The notes under the pieces: generated by a model
What the model was told of the DNA's origin: nothing
The model's database searches: none
Seen by the model: only the letters and a program-made list of their open reading frames with translations
Translations under genes and position numbers: made by a program
Shown: one piece after another, positions 7,424 to 14,194 of the stretch
Position numbering within the stretch: the first letter of the stretch is position 1
Layout: every line of letters starts with the position of its first letter
Assembly: GCA_001513395.1 (NCBI GenBank)
Contig: LFTP01000118.1
Location: 1-14,194, forward strand
Length of the DNA stretch: 14,194 bases
Direction: 5' to 3'
Origin: Clostridia bacterium DTU080
GTDB taxonomy: Bacteria > Bacillota > Limnochordia > DTU080

Positions 7424-7511
7424 TCGACCTCATCTTCGGATTCGTGAGCTTTCAGCTGCGTGTCTCGTGAGAGTAACATCACCTACCATTTTCCCAGGGA
7501 GGGCATGGCGC

Positions 7512-10500
7512 ATGAAACTTCCGCATTTCCTCCTGTTTGTCGGAGTGCTGTTCCTACTCATGTCATCATCCGTGATCTTCGCCCAAACCGAAGCATCTGC
7601 CGTCGTTTTGCGTCCCACGGCCTCGGCCGTACAACGGCACGCTCAAAGTGTGTTGGGGATACCGTTTTACCAGGCCATACCCTTTGCCCCGGGGGCGTTG
7701 CAACCGTCTGAGGCGCTCGGCTTGCGCGCTCCCGACGGCAAACCCGTTCCGGCACTGGTCACTACCGCTGCCCGATGGCCAGACGGCAGTGTACGCTGGC
7801 TGCGCGTAGAGGGTGTATGGCCCTATGAACTCGATCTTTCGCCGGTCACGCGCGTGATCATAGACGACACTCCTCCTGCCTGGTCTGCAAAACCCCGAGG
7901 GGTGGTCCGCACCCTCAACGTCAAAGACAACGAAGTCCATTTGCTCGACGAAAACGGTGCGGCGGCGCTTATTCTCAGTCCGCAGGCTTCCTATATTGAG
8001 ATAACGAAGCCGAAAGAGATCCTGCCTGATTCCGTACCGGATACCGAACGTCAATACGCTTGGGCTGAGCCCCTGGAAGCACTCAATCCCGGCGGGGAGA
8101 TCAAGCCTCTCAACCTGCGCATCCGAGACTGCATCGTCGAGATAACAAATGAGCTTTTTACCGTTTATCGCATCCGGGGAAACGGCGGCGATTCCAGCCC
8201 TGACTCTGAGTTGGAATGGCAACTGCGTGTGCGCATCTATCACGTCACACCGGTGGTCCGCCTTCAGATGAGCTGGTCTTTGCATTGGGATCCTAAGTCC
8301 TATGCCCTGACTTCCGCCAAGTGGGTGGCCAGATCGGCATCACCTCTGAGCGAAGTCTACATCTCCGGTATGGAATCGCCTTTCAACGCCGATCAAAGCG
8401 TCGTGCGGATCGGCAGCCTTCCCTCCGGCCACAGTGCCTTGATCTACAACAACTCGGAGCTGCAGACAAGCGAATGGCCCAACGAGCAATGGCACGCTCT
8501 GGTCGCCGGAGCACAAGACAAATACCTTGGCGTAGGTGTCGTCAATCTCACCCGTCTGGGTCCCAATCATATCGCCGTGTATGATGACAGGATCGAATTC
8601 GCCTCCTGGAGTTCGACGCACGGATACGGACTCGATCTGCGCCCAACGGCTCTTCCGGACGAATTCGGCATAGATCCTGTGGACGGCAGATCCGTCGCCG
8701 TCGGTGTGACCCGCACCTTGGAAAGCAGCCTGATCTGGACCAACGATCCCTCTCTCGCTCAGGGCTTGGCCGATTTAGAGGCCCGACGAGAGACCCTCTG
8801 GTTGCCGAGTCGGGAGGATATCACCAAGGCGCAAGCCTTGGGCCCATGGAACGAGGGCACCTTCTTTGCCAACAGCGCCTACTTCGATGGTCTGCATGCC
8901 AACCTGCGCTTTTTGTTCACCTCACGCGAGCATTGGCGTTGGAACGGCTGGGCCAACTTCGGTGACGTGCGCACCAATTTTGGCAGTGCGACCAATCCCG
9001 AGCGGGGTCTCCACGCTGAGCGTTGGTCGCTGCACGGACGTTACGGGTGGCGCAACGGTTCTTCATCGCCAAGCAACGGCCTGTGGATCGGAGGACTGGT
9101 TCTTGACGACCGTGAGTTGTGCTTGGCGGGCCTCGATTACGCCTTGCATGTAGCGGATGTCGATGTCTCTCATGCCTCTTTCTACGGACCTCCGCGGTCA
9201 ACTGACGGAGGGATGCATCGTCGGAACAAAGACCACTGGAGCGGCTCCGTCCAGATGCAATACACGCCGAATGACTATCTGTATCTGAGCTATTGGCTGA
9301 CCGGAGATGAACGTCTGCGGGAGACTCTCGAGGAGATCCGCTCCTATGCCGCACGACAAGGAAGAAGCGGTTCGGTCTTTGCCGCCCAAGCCTGGATACA
9401 CCGCTACATGGAGACGCATGATCCCGATGATTTGGCTATGGCACAAAGACTGCTCGAGGAAAGCGCCGGAGCATGGGCGGGCCGCACGGATTCTCCTGAC
9501 GAACGGTCGGGGCTATCGATTCTCTATGCTGACAACTTCCGCCTCACACTCGACGGCATCCCCGTTTTGATCCAGTTCTATGAGGCCACCGGTGATCAGG
9601 GCTATCTGGAAGCGATCCTCCAAAGCATGCAGGCCCAGGGCCTACCTGAGCGGCCCGTGCCTTCATTGGCTGAGTATCACGGGTTGGCCTATGTGCTACT
9701 GAGCGGTTACACGGAAGAGCAGATAGGAACGGATTTGGTAGTCACGGCCCGAAGACACATCTCTCAGATGCTTTACCCGCAAAATCTTCCGCCTAAGACC
9801 GAGTGGGATTATTCCACGTTAGTGGACATTGTCTTGCAGCGCCTACAGCCTGCCGCCCATGCGGCATACCGCGAGAGCTTGACCATCGGCCTTCGGGGTG
9901 CCATGGCGCCCATCGTCATTCACGCCTTCGGACTGCCTCCCAAGGAGTTGGCCCTGGAAGGACCGAAGGACATATATGTGGGTCGCGGCGGCTCCGCTGA
10001 GGTCTCTCTGACCGTCAAGCGTCTGTATGACCACGAGGCTCTGACAGGCTATTTACACATCAAGAATCTGCCCGACCACCTGCGGATCACTCCCGACCAA
10101 ATCGCATATGAGATCCCGCCGGGCCAAAAACAAAGAGCGCTTCAACTGCGATTTGAAGCCCTTCCTTACCTAGCGCCGGGAGTCTACAACCTGACCGTTG
10201 AGGATCCTGAGCGCACAGAGCTGTCCGCCGCGCTCTCGGTCCGTCTTCCCGGTTGGCGTCTTGTGGATGACTTCCGCCCGCCTCTGAAAGACTCTTGGTT
10301 CGGCACCTTCAGTTTCGAGGTCGCTGAAGAAAAATCAGAAGGCTGGCAGTTTGCCACTTCCGATATCTTCGAGGATCCTGATCGACTGCAACGTATCGAG
10401 GCTACGACGGAGTATCTGATCTACGACGCTCTGGGACTTTACGATTTCTCCCTGACGTTCTACGCCCGGATGAGAGACGTGGAACAAGTAGCCGAGCGGA

Positions 10501-10709
10501 TCACATTTGAGTTCCGCACAGGCAACGAAGACTGGACGACTCTGCCCACGAAACTCACTTGGACGCAGTGCGACGATGAACATGTCGAGGCCAGGCTGTC
10601 GGCGCAAGAAGGCCGCTTCTTGGGAGACGGCAAGCTGAGAATCACGGTCTTCGGAGGCGAAGCTGAGTATCCGCAGCTGAGCTATCTCGAGATTCAAGGT
10701 TGGCGCTAG
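7512..10709 (+). CDS. Secreted YetA/PL26-like exo-rhamnogalacturonan lyase-type protein with two C-terminal accessory domains
   Basis: 1065 aa. The signal peptide covers residues 1-24 (cleavage V-I-F-A before Q). Residues about 35-120 match the N-terminal RIFT-barrel of the PcRGLX/YetA-like family: G-I-P-F-x-x-A-I-P-F-A-P-G-A-L, A-P-D-G-K-P-V-P-A, A-A-R-W-P-D-G-S-V-R-W. A central beta-sandwich follows, then an alpha/alpha-toroid region containing H-R-R-N-K-D-H-W-S-G (569-578), a plausible active-site segment. Residues about 813-912 look like an Ig/NEW3-type domain, and 915-1065 form a module shared with the PL10 protein at 12739-14194. The family includes an exo-rhamnogalacturonan lyase (PL26), so release of sugars from pectin's rhamnogalacturonan backbone is likely but unproven. 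ATG at 7512 is chosen because AGGGAGGG lies 8 nt upstream and it begins the signal peptide; the frame is open back to 7467. Secretion or surface location is inferred. Confidence 0.85.
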   Translation: MKLPHFLLFVGVLFLLMSSSVIFAQTEASAVVLRPTASAVQRHAQSVLGIPFYQAIPFAPGALQPSEALGLRAPDGKPVPALVTTAARWPDGSVRWLRVEGVWPYELDLSPVTRVIIDDTPPAWSAKPRGVVRTLNVKDNEVHLLDENGAAALILSPQASYIEITKPKEILPDSVPDTERQYAWAEPLEALNPGGEIKPLNLRIRDCIVEITNELFTVYRIRGNGGDSSPDSELEWQLRVRIYHVTPVVRLQMSWSLHWDPKSYALTSAKWVARSASPLSEVYISGMESPFNADQSVVRIGSLPSGHSALIYNNSELQTSEWPNEQWHALVAGAQDKYLGVGVVNLTRLGPNHIAVYDDRIEFASWSSTHGYGLDLRPTALPDEFGIDPVDGRSVAVGVTRTLESSLIWTNDPSLAQGLADLEARRETLWLPSREDITKAQALGPWNEGTFFANSAYFDGLHANLRFLFTSREHWRWNGWANFGDVRTNFGSATNPERGLHAERWSLHGRYGWRNGSSSPSNGLWIGGLVLDDRELCLAGLDYALHVADVDVSHASFYGPPRSTDGGMHRRNKDHWSGSVQMQYTPNDYLYLSYWLTGDERLRETLEEIRSYAARQGRSGSVFAAQAWIHRYMETHDPDDLAMAQRLLEESAGAWAGRTDSPDERSGLSILYADNFRLTLDGIPVLIQFYEATGDQGYLEAILQSMQAQGLPERPVPSLAEYHGLAYVLLSGYTEEQIGTDLVVTARRHISQMLYPQNLPPKTEWDYSTLVDIVLQRLQPAAHAAYRESLTIGLRGAMAPIVIHAFGLPPKELALEGPKDIYVGRGGSAEVSLTVKRLYDHEALTGYLHIKNLPDHLRITPDQIAYEIPPGQKQRALQLRFEALPYLAPGVYNLTVEDPERTELSAALSVRLPGWRLVDDFRPPLKDSWFGTFSFEVAEEKSEGWQFATSDIFEDPDRLQRIEATTEYLIYDALGLYDFSLTFYARMRDVEQVAERITFEFRTGNEDWTTLPTKLTWTQCDDEHVEARLSAQEGRFLGDGKLRITVFGGEAEYPQLSYLEIQGWR
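10251..10706 (+). other. Shared C-terminal module, copy 1 (in the YetA/PL26-like protein)
   Basis: Residues 914-1065 open with G-W-R-L-V-D-D-F-x-P-P and contain G-W (944-945), T-S-D (949-951), D-P (955-956), R-L (958-959) and T-T-E-Y-L-I (965-970), then alternating strands to the C-terminus. The same order and spacing, apart from a small insertion, occurs in the PL10 protein. I do not recognise it as a named domain. A beta-sandwich carbohydrate-binding or anchoring role is inferred. Confidence 0.75.
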
Positions 10710-10722
10710 TCTCTGCCAAAGG

Positions 10723-10758
10723 CGCTGATCGCCCGGTCATTTGATCGGGCGATCAGCG
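10723..10758. terminator. Bidirectional hairpin between convergent genes
   Basis: A 16-bp stem (10723-10738 with 10743-10758, one G-T pair) closes an ATTT loop midway between the stop codons of two convergent genes. T-runs are weak on both sides, but the length and GC-rich stem fit a shared terminator or transcription barrier. Confidence 0.75.
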
Positions 10759-10776
10759 TTAGGAAAGGAGAGAAGA

Positions 10777-12033
10777 TCAAGGTTCGGCGGCCAGTAACCT
10801 TTCCACGGCCGGACGTATCTCCTCCATCGCCACCTTAGCTGAGACCGATCCGGACAGGATCCTGACCAGCGCCTGACCCAAATTCTCCTGCATGATCGCT
10901 GTCCACTGCACCAGCTTGGGCAACGGACGGCTGTGATCGGAAGCCAAAAGGAGCGTCACGTCTCTTAAGCTGACCGGATCCTCTCCGGCCCTGTGGAACA
11001 TGTTCCAATGATTGCGATCGCGTGTCTGCGGAGGGAAGCGCTTGTTGCTCAGATAGATCAAATAACCGGTCTCTCCGGGCACCAGCAGAAACTTGATAAA
11101 CTTCCAAGCTTCTTCTTTGATGGGCGAGTCCGGGGCGATGGTCATAACATTGCCCTTCCAGATCGAGTACTGCCCACCCTCACCTCTCGGGTGTATGGTC
11201 ACATCCCACTCAAAGGGCCAATCCCTTCCCGTCACCGAAGGAAAGCCCGCCGGATACATGGCGGTGATCGACGCCGTCTGATCATCAAACGAGCCCGACC
11301 CCATGATCCCATTAGCCCGCTGTTCGGCCAGCCAGTCCAAGACTTTCAAAGCCGCGGGCTCGGTCAGCAAAAAGCGCTTGTTTTCCAGATCAAAAAGCTC
11401 TCCGCCGCCGGACCACAACCAAGGCTGGAAGTGTACCGCCGTACGCCCCAAGTAGTGCGAAGTGCTCGCCCAACGCGTGATCTGTCCGTCCACACTGCGC
11501 ACAAGCTTGCGGGCATATTCGTTAAAGGTGGCCAGATCCCAATGCACATCGGGTTTTGGAAGGCCCGATTCGTATATGTGGGTCAAGTTATAGACCATGT
11601 AGTTGGGAGCTGAGATATAGGGGAGTCCGTAGACCCGGCCCCTGTATTGGATATCAGGCAAGGAGGCCGGAAAATAGTCATTCAGACTGAACGAATCGTC
11701 CCGTGCGATGAGATCATCCAGTGGAGCCACCAAGCCGGCATTGACGAATTCGGCCAGGAATACACCGTCGACGGCAAAAACATCGGGAGCCAGACCGCCG
11801 GCGGCCAAAACTTTCATCTTCGGATGATGAGCGCCCGTCCCCGATGAGAAGATGTACTCGATCTTGATATCCGGGTTCTCTTTCTCAAAGGCTTCAATAA
11901 GCTCGGTATCGATCTTTTGCGGACCCCATGTGGCCCAACGCAAGGTGGTTACTTTCGCCGAGACAGCACCGCACAGCAAAAGCAGCAGACTGATTGCGAC
12001 TCCCCCGGCGATCCATGTTGCTCGTCGTTTCAT
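10777..12033 (-). CDS. ABC-type sugar-binding protein (family 1), SBP-D
   Basis: 418 aa periplasmic solute receptor with a signal peptide ending A-V-S-A before K-V-T-T near residue 26. The cysteine in the hydrophobic core follows leucine, so it does not form a lipobox. Family marks are L-R-W-A-T-W-G at the first strand, A-F-E-K-E-N-P-D-I-K-I, L-A-A-G-G-L-A-P-D-V-F, G-R-V-Y-G-L-P-Y, M-V-Y-N-L-T and E-E-A-W-K-F-I-K-F-L-L. It is the most canonical of the four binding proteins here. ATG at 12033 has GGAGGT 7 nt upstream. It is the last gene of the right operon, 48 nt after pcm, and ends at a hairpin shared with the convergent lyase gene. No permease genes follow it. Substrate is unknown; linkage to a PL10 gene suggests pectin oligosaccharides. 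Confidence 0.93.
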   Translation of the reverse strand: MKRRATWIAGGVAISLLLLLCGAVSAKVTTLRWATWGPQKIDTELIEAFEKENPDIKIEYIFSSGTGAHHPKMKVLAAGGLAPDVFAVDGVFLAEFVNAGLVAPLDDLIARDDSFSLNDYFPASLPDIQYRGRVYGLPYISAPNYMVYNLTHIYESGLPKPDVHWDLATFNEYARKLVRSVDGQITRWASTSHYLGRTAVHFQPWLWSGGGELFDLENKRFLLTEPAALKVLDWLAEQRANGIMGSGSFDDQTASITAMYPAGFPSVTGRDWPFEWDVTIHPRGEGGQYSIWKGNVMTIAPDSPIKEEAWKFIKFLLVPGETGYLIYLSNKRFPPQTRDRNHWNMFHRAGEDPVSLRDVTLLLASDHSRPLPKLVQWTAIMQENLGQALVRILSGSVSAKVAMEEIRPAVERLLAAEP

Positions 12034-12081
12034 TGATTCGACCTCCCATTACTTTGTGCAATGCATCGATCATTCCGTTCA

Positions 12082-12723
12082 TCAAGTCGGCAGACGGACA
12101 AGGGGTACAAAAGCCACCGCGCCGTGCTTTTCTTTTCTGAAGCCGTCGGCTTCCTTAACCACCCTCCACAGAGTCTGCACCATGCCCGAGTAGCCCACCG
12201 GTAGTACCAAGCGGCCACCCTCTTTCAGCTGGTTCAAAAGAGACTGAGGTATGCGATCGGGAGCCGCGGTGACACAGATGGCGTCAAAGTGCCCTCCTTC
12301 CGGCCATCCGTAATACCCATCGCCAATCCTGGCGTCGATGTTCTTGTAGCCAAGTCGGGCAAAGGTTTCCCGGGCTCGCAGACTCAGTGCTTCAATGATC
12401 TCAACCGAAAACACTCGATCTGCCAACATGGCCAGGATCGCTGTCTGATACCCAGAACCTGTACCGATCTCGAGCACGCGATCCGTATCGCTCAGTTCAA
12501 GCAGTTGTGTCATCAGACCGATGACCGAAGGCTGCGAGATAGTCTGCCCGTGGCCGATCGGCAAGGGCCGATCCTCGTAGGCCAGATGCCGGTAGTGTTC
12601 GGGCACGAACTCATGGCGAGGCACCGACTCCATCGCTTCGATGACCTTGGGATCGACGATGCCTCTTTTTTGCAAGAAGCTTACAAGTCTTAGGCGATAG
12701 CGGCCATAGCAATCATCTTGCAT
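12082..12723 (-). CDS. pcm: Protein-L-isoaspartate O-methyltransferase
   Basis: 213 aa, cytoplasmic. The enzyme uses S-adenosylmethionine to methylate isoaspartyl residues formed by ageing of proteins, starting their repair. Signature segments: V-P-R-H-E-F-V-P near residue 35, the H-G-Q-T-I-S-Q-P substrate loop, V-L-E-I-G-T-G-S-G-Y-Q-T-A (SAM motif I), F-S-V-E-I-I-E, R-I-G-D-G-Y-Y-G-W-P, I-C-V-T-A-A-P, and L-K-E-G-G-R-L-V-L-P-V-G. Length is normal. ATG at 12723 has AAGGAG 10 nt upstream. It starts 15 nt after the pectate lyase-like gene and ends 48 nt before SBP-D, so the three are probably one transcript. A housekeeping repair gene between a lyase and a sugar receptor is unexpected. Confidence 0.96.
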   Translation of the reverse strand: MQDDCYGRYRLRLVSFLQKRGIVDPKVIEAMESVPRHEFVPEHYRHLAYEDRPLPIGHGQTISQPSVIGLMTQLLELSDTDRVLEIGTGSGYQTAILAMLADRVFSVEIIEALSLRARETFARLGYKNIDARIGDGYYGWPEGGHFDAICVTAAPDRIPQSLLNQLKEGGRLVLPVGYSGMVQTLWRVVKEADGFRKEKHGAVAFVPLVRLPT

Positions 12724-12738
12724 CCTTGAGAGACTCCT

Positions 12739-13209
12739 TCAGCGCGGGTTGAAACCCGCAAGTACCACATCCCCGATTTGCACGGCATCATGGGGCAACG
12801 TATCGGTCAAGGTCAGACTAAACCAGTGCTGATCAGCAGTTGCTTGAGAGAAATCAAGAGTGATCCTCATGCGATGCCATCCGTCGCCTTCTCCGACTAG
12901 CTCCGCGGCATAACTCACTGCCGTCCACGCCCCAAGAGATTGGGCTGTCGCCAGCTTAAGCCCGTCTTCGATACGGGTGCCGGGGCGAACATAGAGGATG
13001 ATGGTCACCGTTTGCAGACGCGGTGTCTCCCAGATCAAATACTCTGTCGTCGTTGCTTGGCGAAGCAGACGATGCGGGTCCTTGAAGAAGAGGTCGCTGT
13101 CGCTCGTATCGTAGATCCAGCCGTCGGAACGATCGGCCGTCTGCAAGAAATCAATCGGGAACCACCCTTCCGTGACCGGAGGGGCCATGTTCTGCACCAG
13201 AGTCCATCG
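12739..13209 (-). other. Shared C-terminal module, copy 2 (in the PL10-type protein)
   Basis: The region begins R-W-T-L-V, then A-P-P and G-W-F, matching the W-x-L-V, P-P and W-F spacing of the lyase at 7512-10709. The core at 13122-13033 has G-W, T-S-D, F, D-P-H-R-L-L-R and T-T-E-Y-L-I. It sits after an Ig-like domain, as in the other protein. It is not a family I can name. Confidence 0.75.
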
Positions 13210-14194
13210 ATTGGCGACGTTGAGTTTCCACGTTTGACTGACCGTGCCGAAGATCTCATGCGTCGTTTTCACGGTCAGTTGATGGTATCCGTCTTCCAAT
13301 TCTTCAGTGTTTACCACCAGCTCACCGGGCCCCGGTAATCCGGATCCGGCATAAATGACCTGATGACCGTCTATGTCGATTTCTACACGGCTCACATGCC
13401 GCGCCTGTTTCGCAGGAAGCAGCTCAACATCCAAGGGCAATCTCCCGCTCACCCGCTGACCGCTCGGTTTGAGGGGCAGCCTCATCCTCACTGCCGGATA
13501 CTCAGGCAGGCTTTCGAGAAAAGCCTCGAAAATGCCGTCCTCGTACACCCTTTCCAAGAGAGCTTCCGGCCATGTTCCATACCAGGCATAACCGAGTTGC
13601 CTTTCGAGTTCAATCTCAGACAGATCGCAGCGGATCACTGCGTCCCGTCCGGCAAAAATCGGGCGGTTAGTGCCCAACTGATAAAACATGGCCCAACGGC
13701 CGTCCTCCAGGCGAACCTTTTCCAGCCATTCCACGGCGCTGAGCACTGCGTATTTAACTTCCGGCGACGGATCGGGCAAAGAGAGCAAAAGCTCAACAAT
13801 ACCCACTGAAACCCACGGATTTATAGCCACGGGCTCAAAGGCTCGACCGGCCACGGGTTCATAGGTGATAGGGTTGTACCTTTGCGCCCACGCGGTCAGT
13901 CGACCGTCTACTTCGATTTGGGCTTTGAGGATGAATTCGATGCCTTTGTCGAAAGCCATCTGCAGACGGGGCATATAGGATTTGTCTACAAAGCCGAAGG
14001 GATACTCCTCCGCCAATATGTCCTTGATAAACTCCAGTGTTATGACCATCGCATCGTAGTAAAACGTGGCGGCGTTGTTGAACGGAGCGGCGGTAGGATC
14101 CCTACCGACTATCGGATAGTGGCGCGGCCAACCGCCTGAGGGATATTGAGCCTCAAGGATGAAGTCCAAGCCGCGGTAGAAAGCCTTACAAAAT
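12739..14194 (-). CDS. PL10 (PelA/Pel-15E-like) pectate lyase-type protein, N-terminus outside window
   Basis: About 485 codons are visible; the frame runs off the right edge, so the signal peptide and first part of the catalytic domain are missing. The TTG at 14169 is not a start: the preceding codons continue the family pattern (R-G-L-D-F-I-L-E-A-Q-Y-P-S-G-G-W-P). PL10 marks, numbered from 14169, include Y-D-A-M-V (38-42), G-I-E-F-I-L-K-A-Q-I (76-85), D-G-R-L-T-A-W (88-94), S-V-G-I-V (121-125), T-N-R-P-I-F-A-G-R-D (167-176) and G-Y-A-W-Y-G-T-W-P (193-201). PL10 enzymes cut polygalacturonate by beta-elimination, but several normally conserved acidic positions differ here. An Ig-like domain (about 232-320) and the shared module (about 321-476) follow. 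pcm starts 15 nt downstream. Family assignment is strong; lyase activity on canonical pectate is uncertain. Confidence 0.88.
   Translation of the reverse strand, partial: FCKAFYRGLDFILEAQYPSGGWPRHYPIVGRDPTAAPFNNAATFYYDAMVITLEFIKDILAEEYPFGFVDKSYMPRLQMAFDKGIEFILKAQIEVDGRLTAWAQRYNPITYEPVAGRAFEPVAINPWVSVGIVELLLSLPDPSPEVKYAVLSAVEWLEKVRLEDGRWAMFYQLGTNRPIFAGRDAVIRCDLSEIELERQLGYAWYGTWPEALLERVYEDGIFEAFLESLPEYPAVRMRLPLKPSGQRVSGRLPLDVELLPAKQARHVSRVEIDIDGHQVIYAGSGLPGPGELVVNTEELEDGYHQLTVKTTHEIFGTVSQTWKLNVANRWTLVQNMAPPVTEGWFPIDFLQTADRSDGWIYDTSDSDLFFKDPHRLLRQATTTEYLIWETPRLQTVTIILYVRPGTRIEDGLKLATAQSLGAWTAVSYAAELVGEGDGWHRMRITLDFSQATADQHWFSLTLTDTLPHDAVQIGDVVLAGFNPR

Noticed and set aside
7566..8285. 239-codon open frame on the minus strand
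   Set aside because: It is a shadow of the large lyase gene, with no ribosome site or domain; the plus-strand protein has a signal peptide and family motifs.
11955..12033. Possible lipobox cysteine in the SBP-D signal peptide
   Set aside because: The residue before the cysteine is leucine rather than Gly/Ala/Ser, and a normal A-V-S-A type I site follows five residues later.
12035..12046. 12-base sequence GGAGGTCGAATC shared by the start regions of SBP-D and ogt, as a possible common regulatory element
   Set aside because: Half of it is the ribosome site itself, and 12-base matches are expected by chance in a window this size.

Overview
The window looks like a chromosomal segment of an uncultivated, probably diderm bacterium that feeds on plant-type polysaccharide. 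Base composition is moderately GC-rich by eye, and most genes have strong GGAGG-type ribosome binding sites. All four transport-type binding proteins carry plain type I signal peptides with no lipobox cysteine, which suggests a periplasm rather than a Gram-positive surface. I cannot place the phylum. Nothing in the window looks like a phage, transposon, CRISPR array, tRNA or rRNA.

There are three blocks. The left block (1-4414, minus strand) is a tight operon, in transcription order: a two-domain sugar-1-phosphate nucleotidylyltransferase with a left-handed beta-helix domain (3038-4414), a small exported protein of unknown function (2267-2995), Ogt-type O6-alkylguanine-DNA methyltransferase (1714-2247), a sugar-binding protein (389-1717), and MsrB methionine sulfoxide reductase (cut by the left edge). 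The middle block (4703-10709, plus strand) has two successive sugar-binding protein genes, a stem-loop terminator, and a large secreted protein related to YetA and PL26 exo-rhamnogalacturonan lyases. The right block (10777-14194, minus strand) starts outside the window with a PL10-type (PelA-like) pectate lyase, followed by pcm (L-isoaspartyl protein methyltransferase) and a fourth sugar-binding protein. A long hairpin separates the convergent middle and right blocks.

The likely theme is breakdown of pectin or rhamnogalacturonan outside the cytoplasm by the two lyase-like proteins, with capture of oligosaccharides by four different ABC-type binding proteins. No ABC permease or ATPase gene is present, so the transporters must be elsewhere. 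Three repair genes (msrB, ogt, pcm) are interleaved with the sugar genes in closely spaced operons.

The most interesting signal is a shared C-terminal module of about 150 residues in both lyase-like proteins, each time placed after an Ig-like domain. Its core runs G-W, T-S-D, F, D-P, R-L, R, T-T-E-Y-L-I. The catalytic domains are unrelated, so this is a good candidate for an undescribed carbohydrate-binding or surface-attachment domain. The PL10 domain also appears to have lost acidic residues that the family normally keeps. An 8-bp inverted repeat around an extended -10 promoter box, between the two middle binding-protein genes, looks like an operator.
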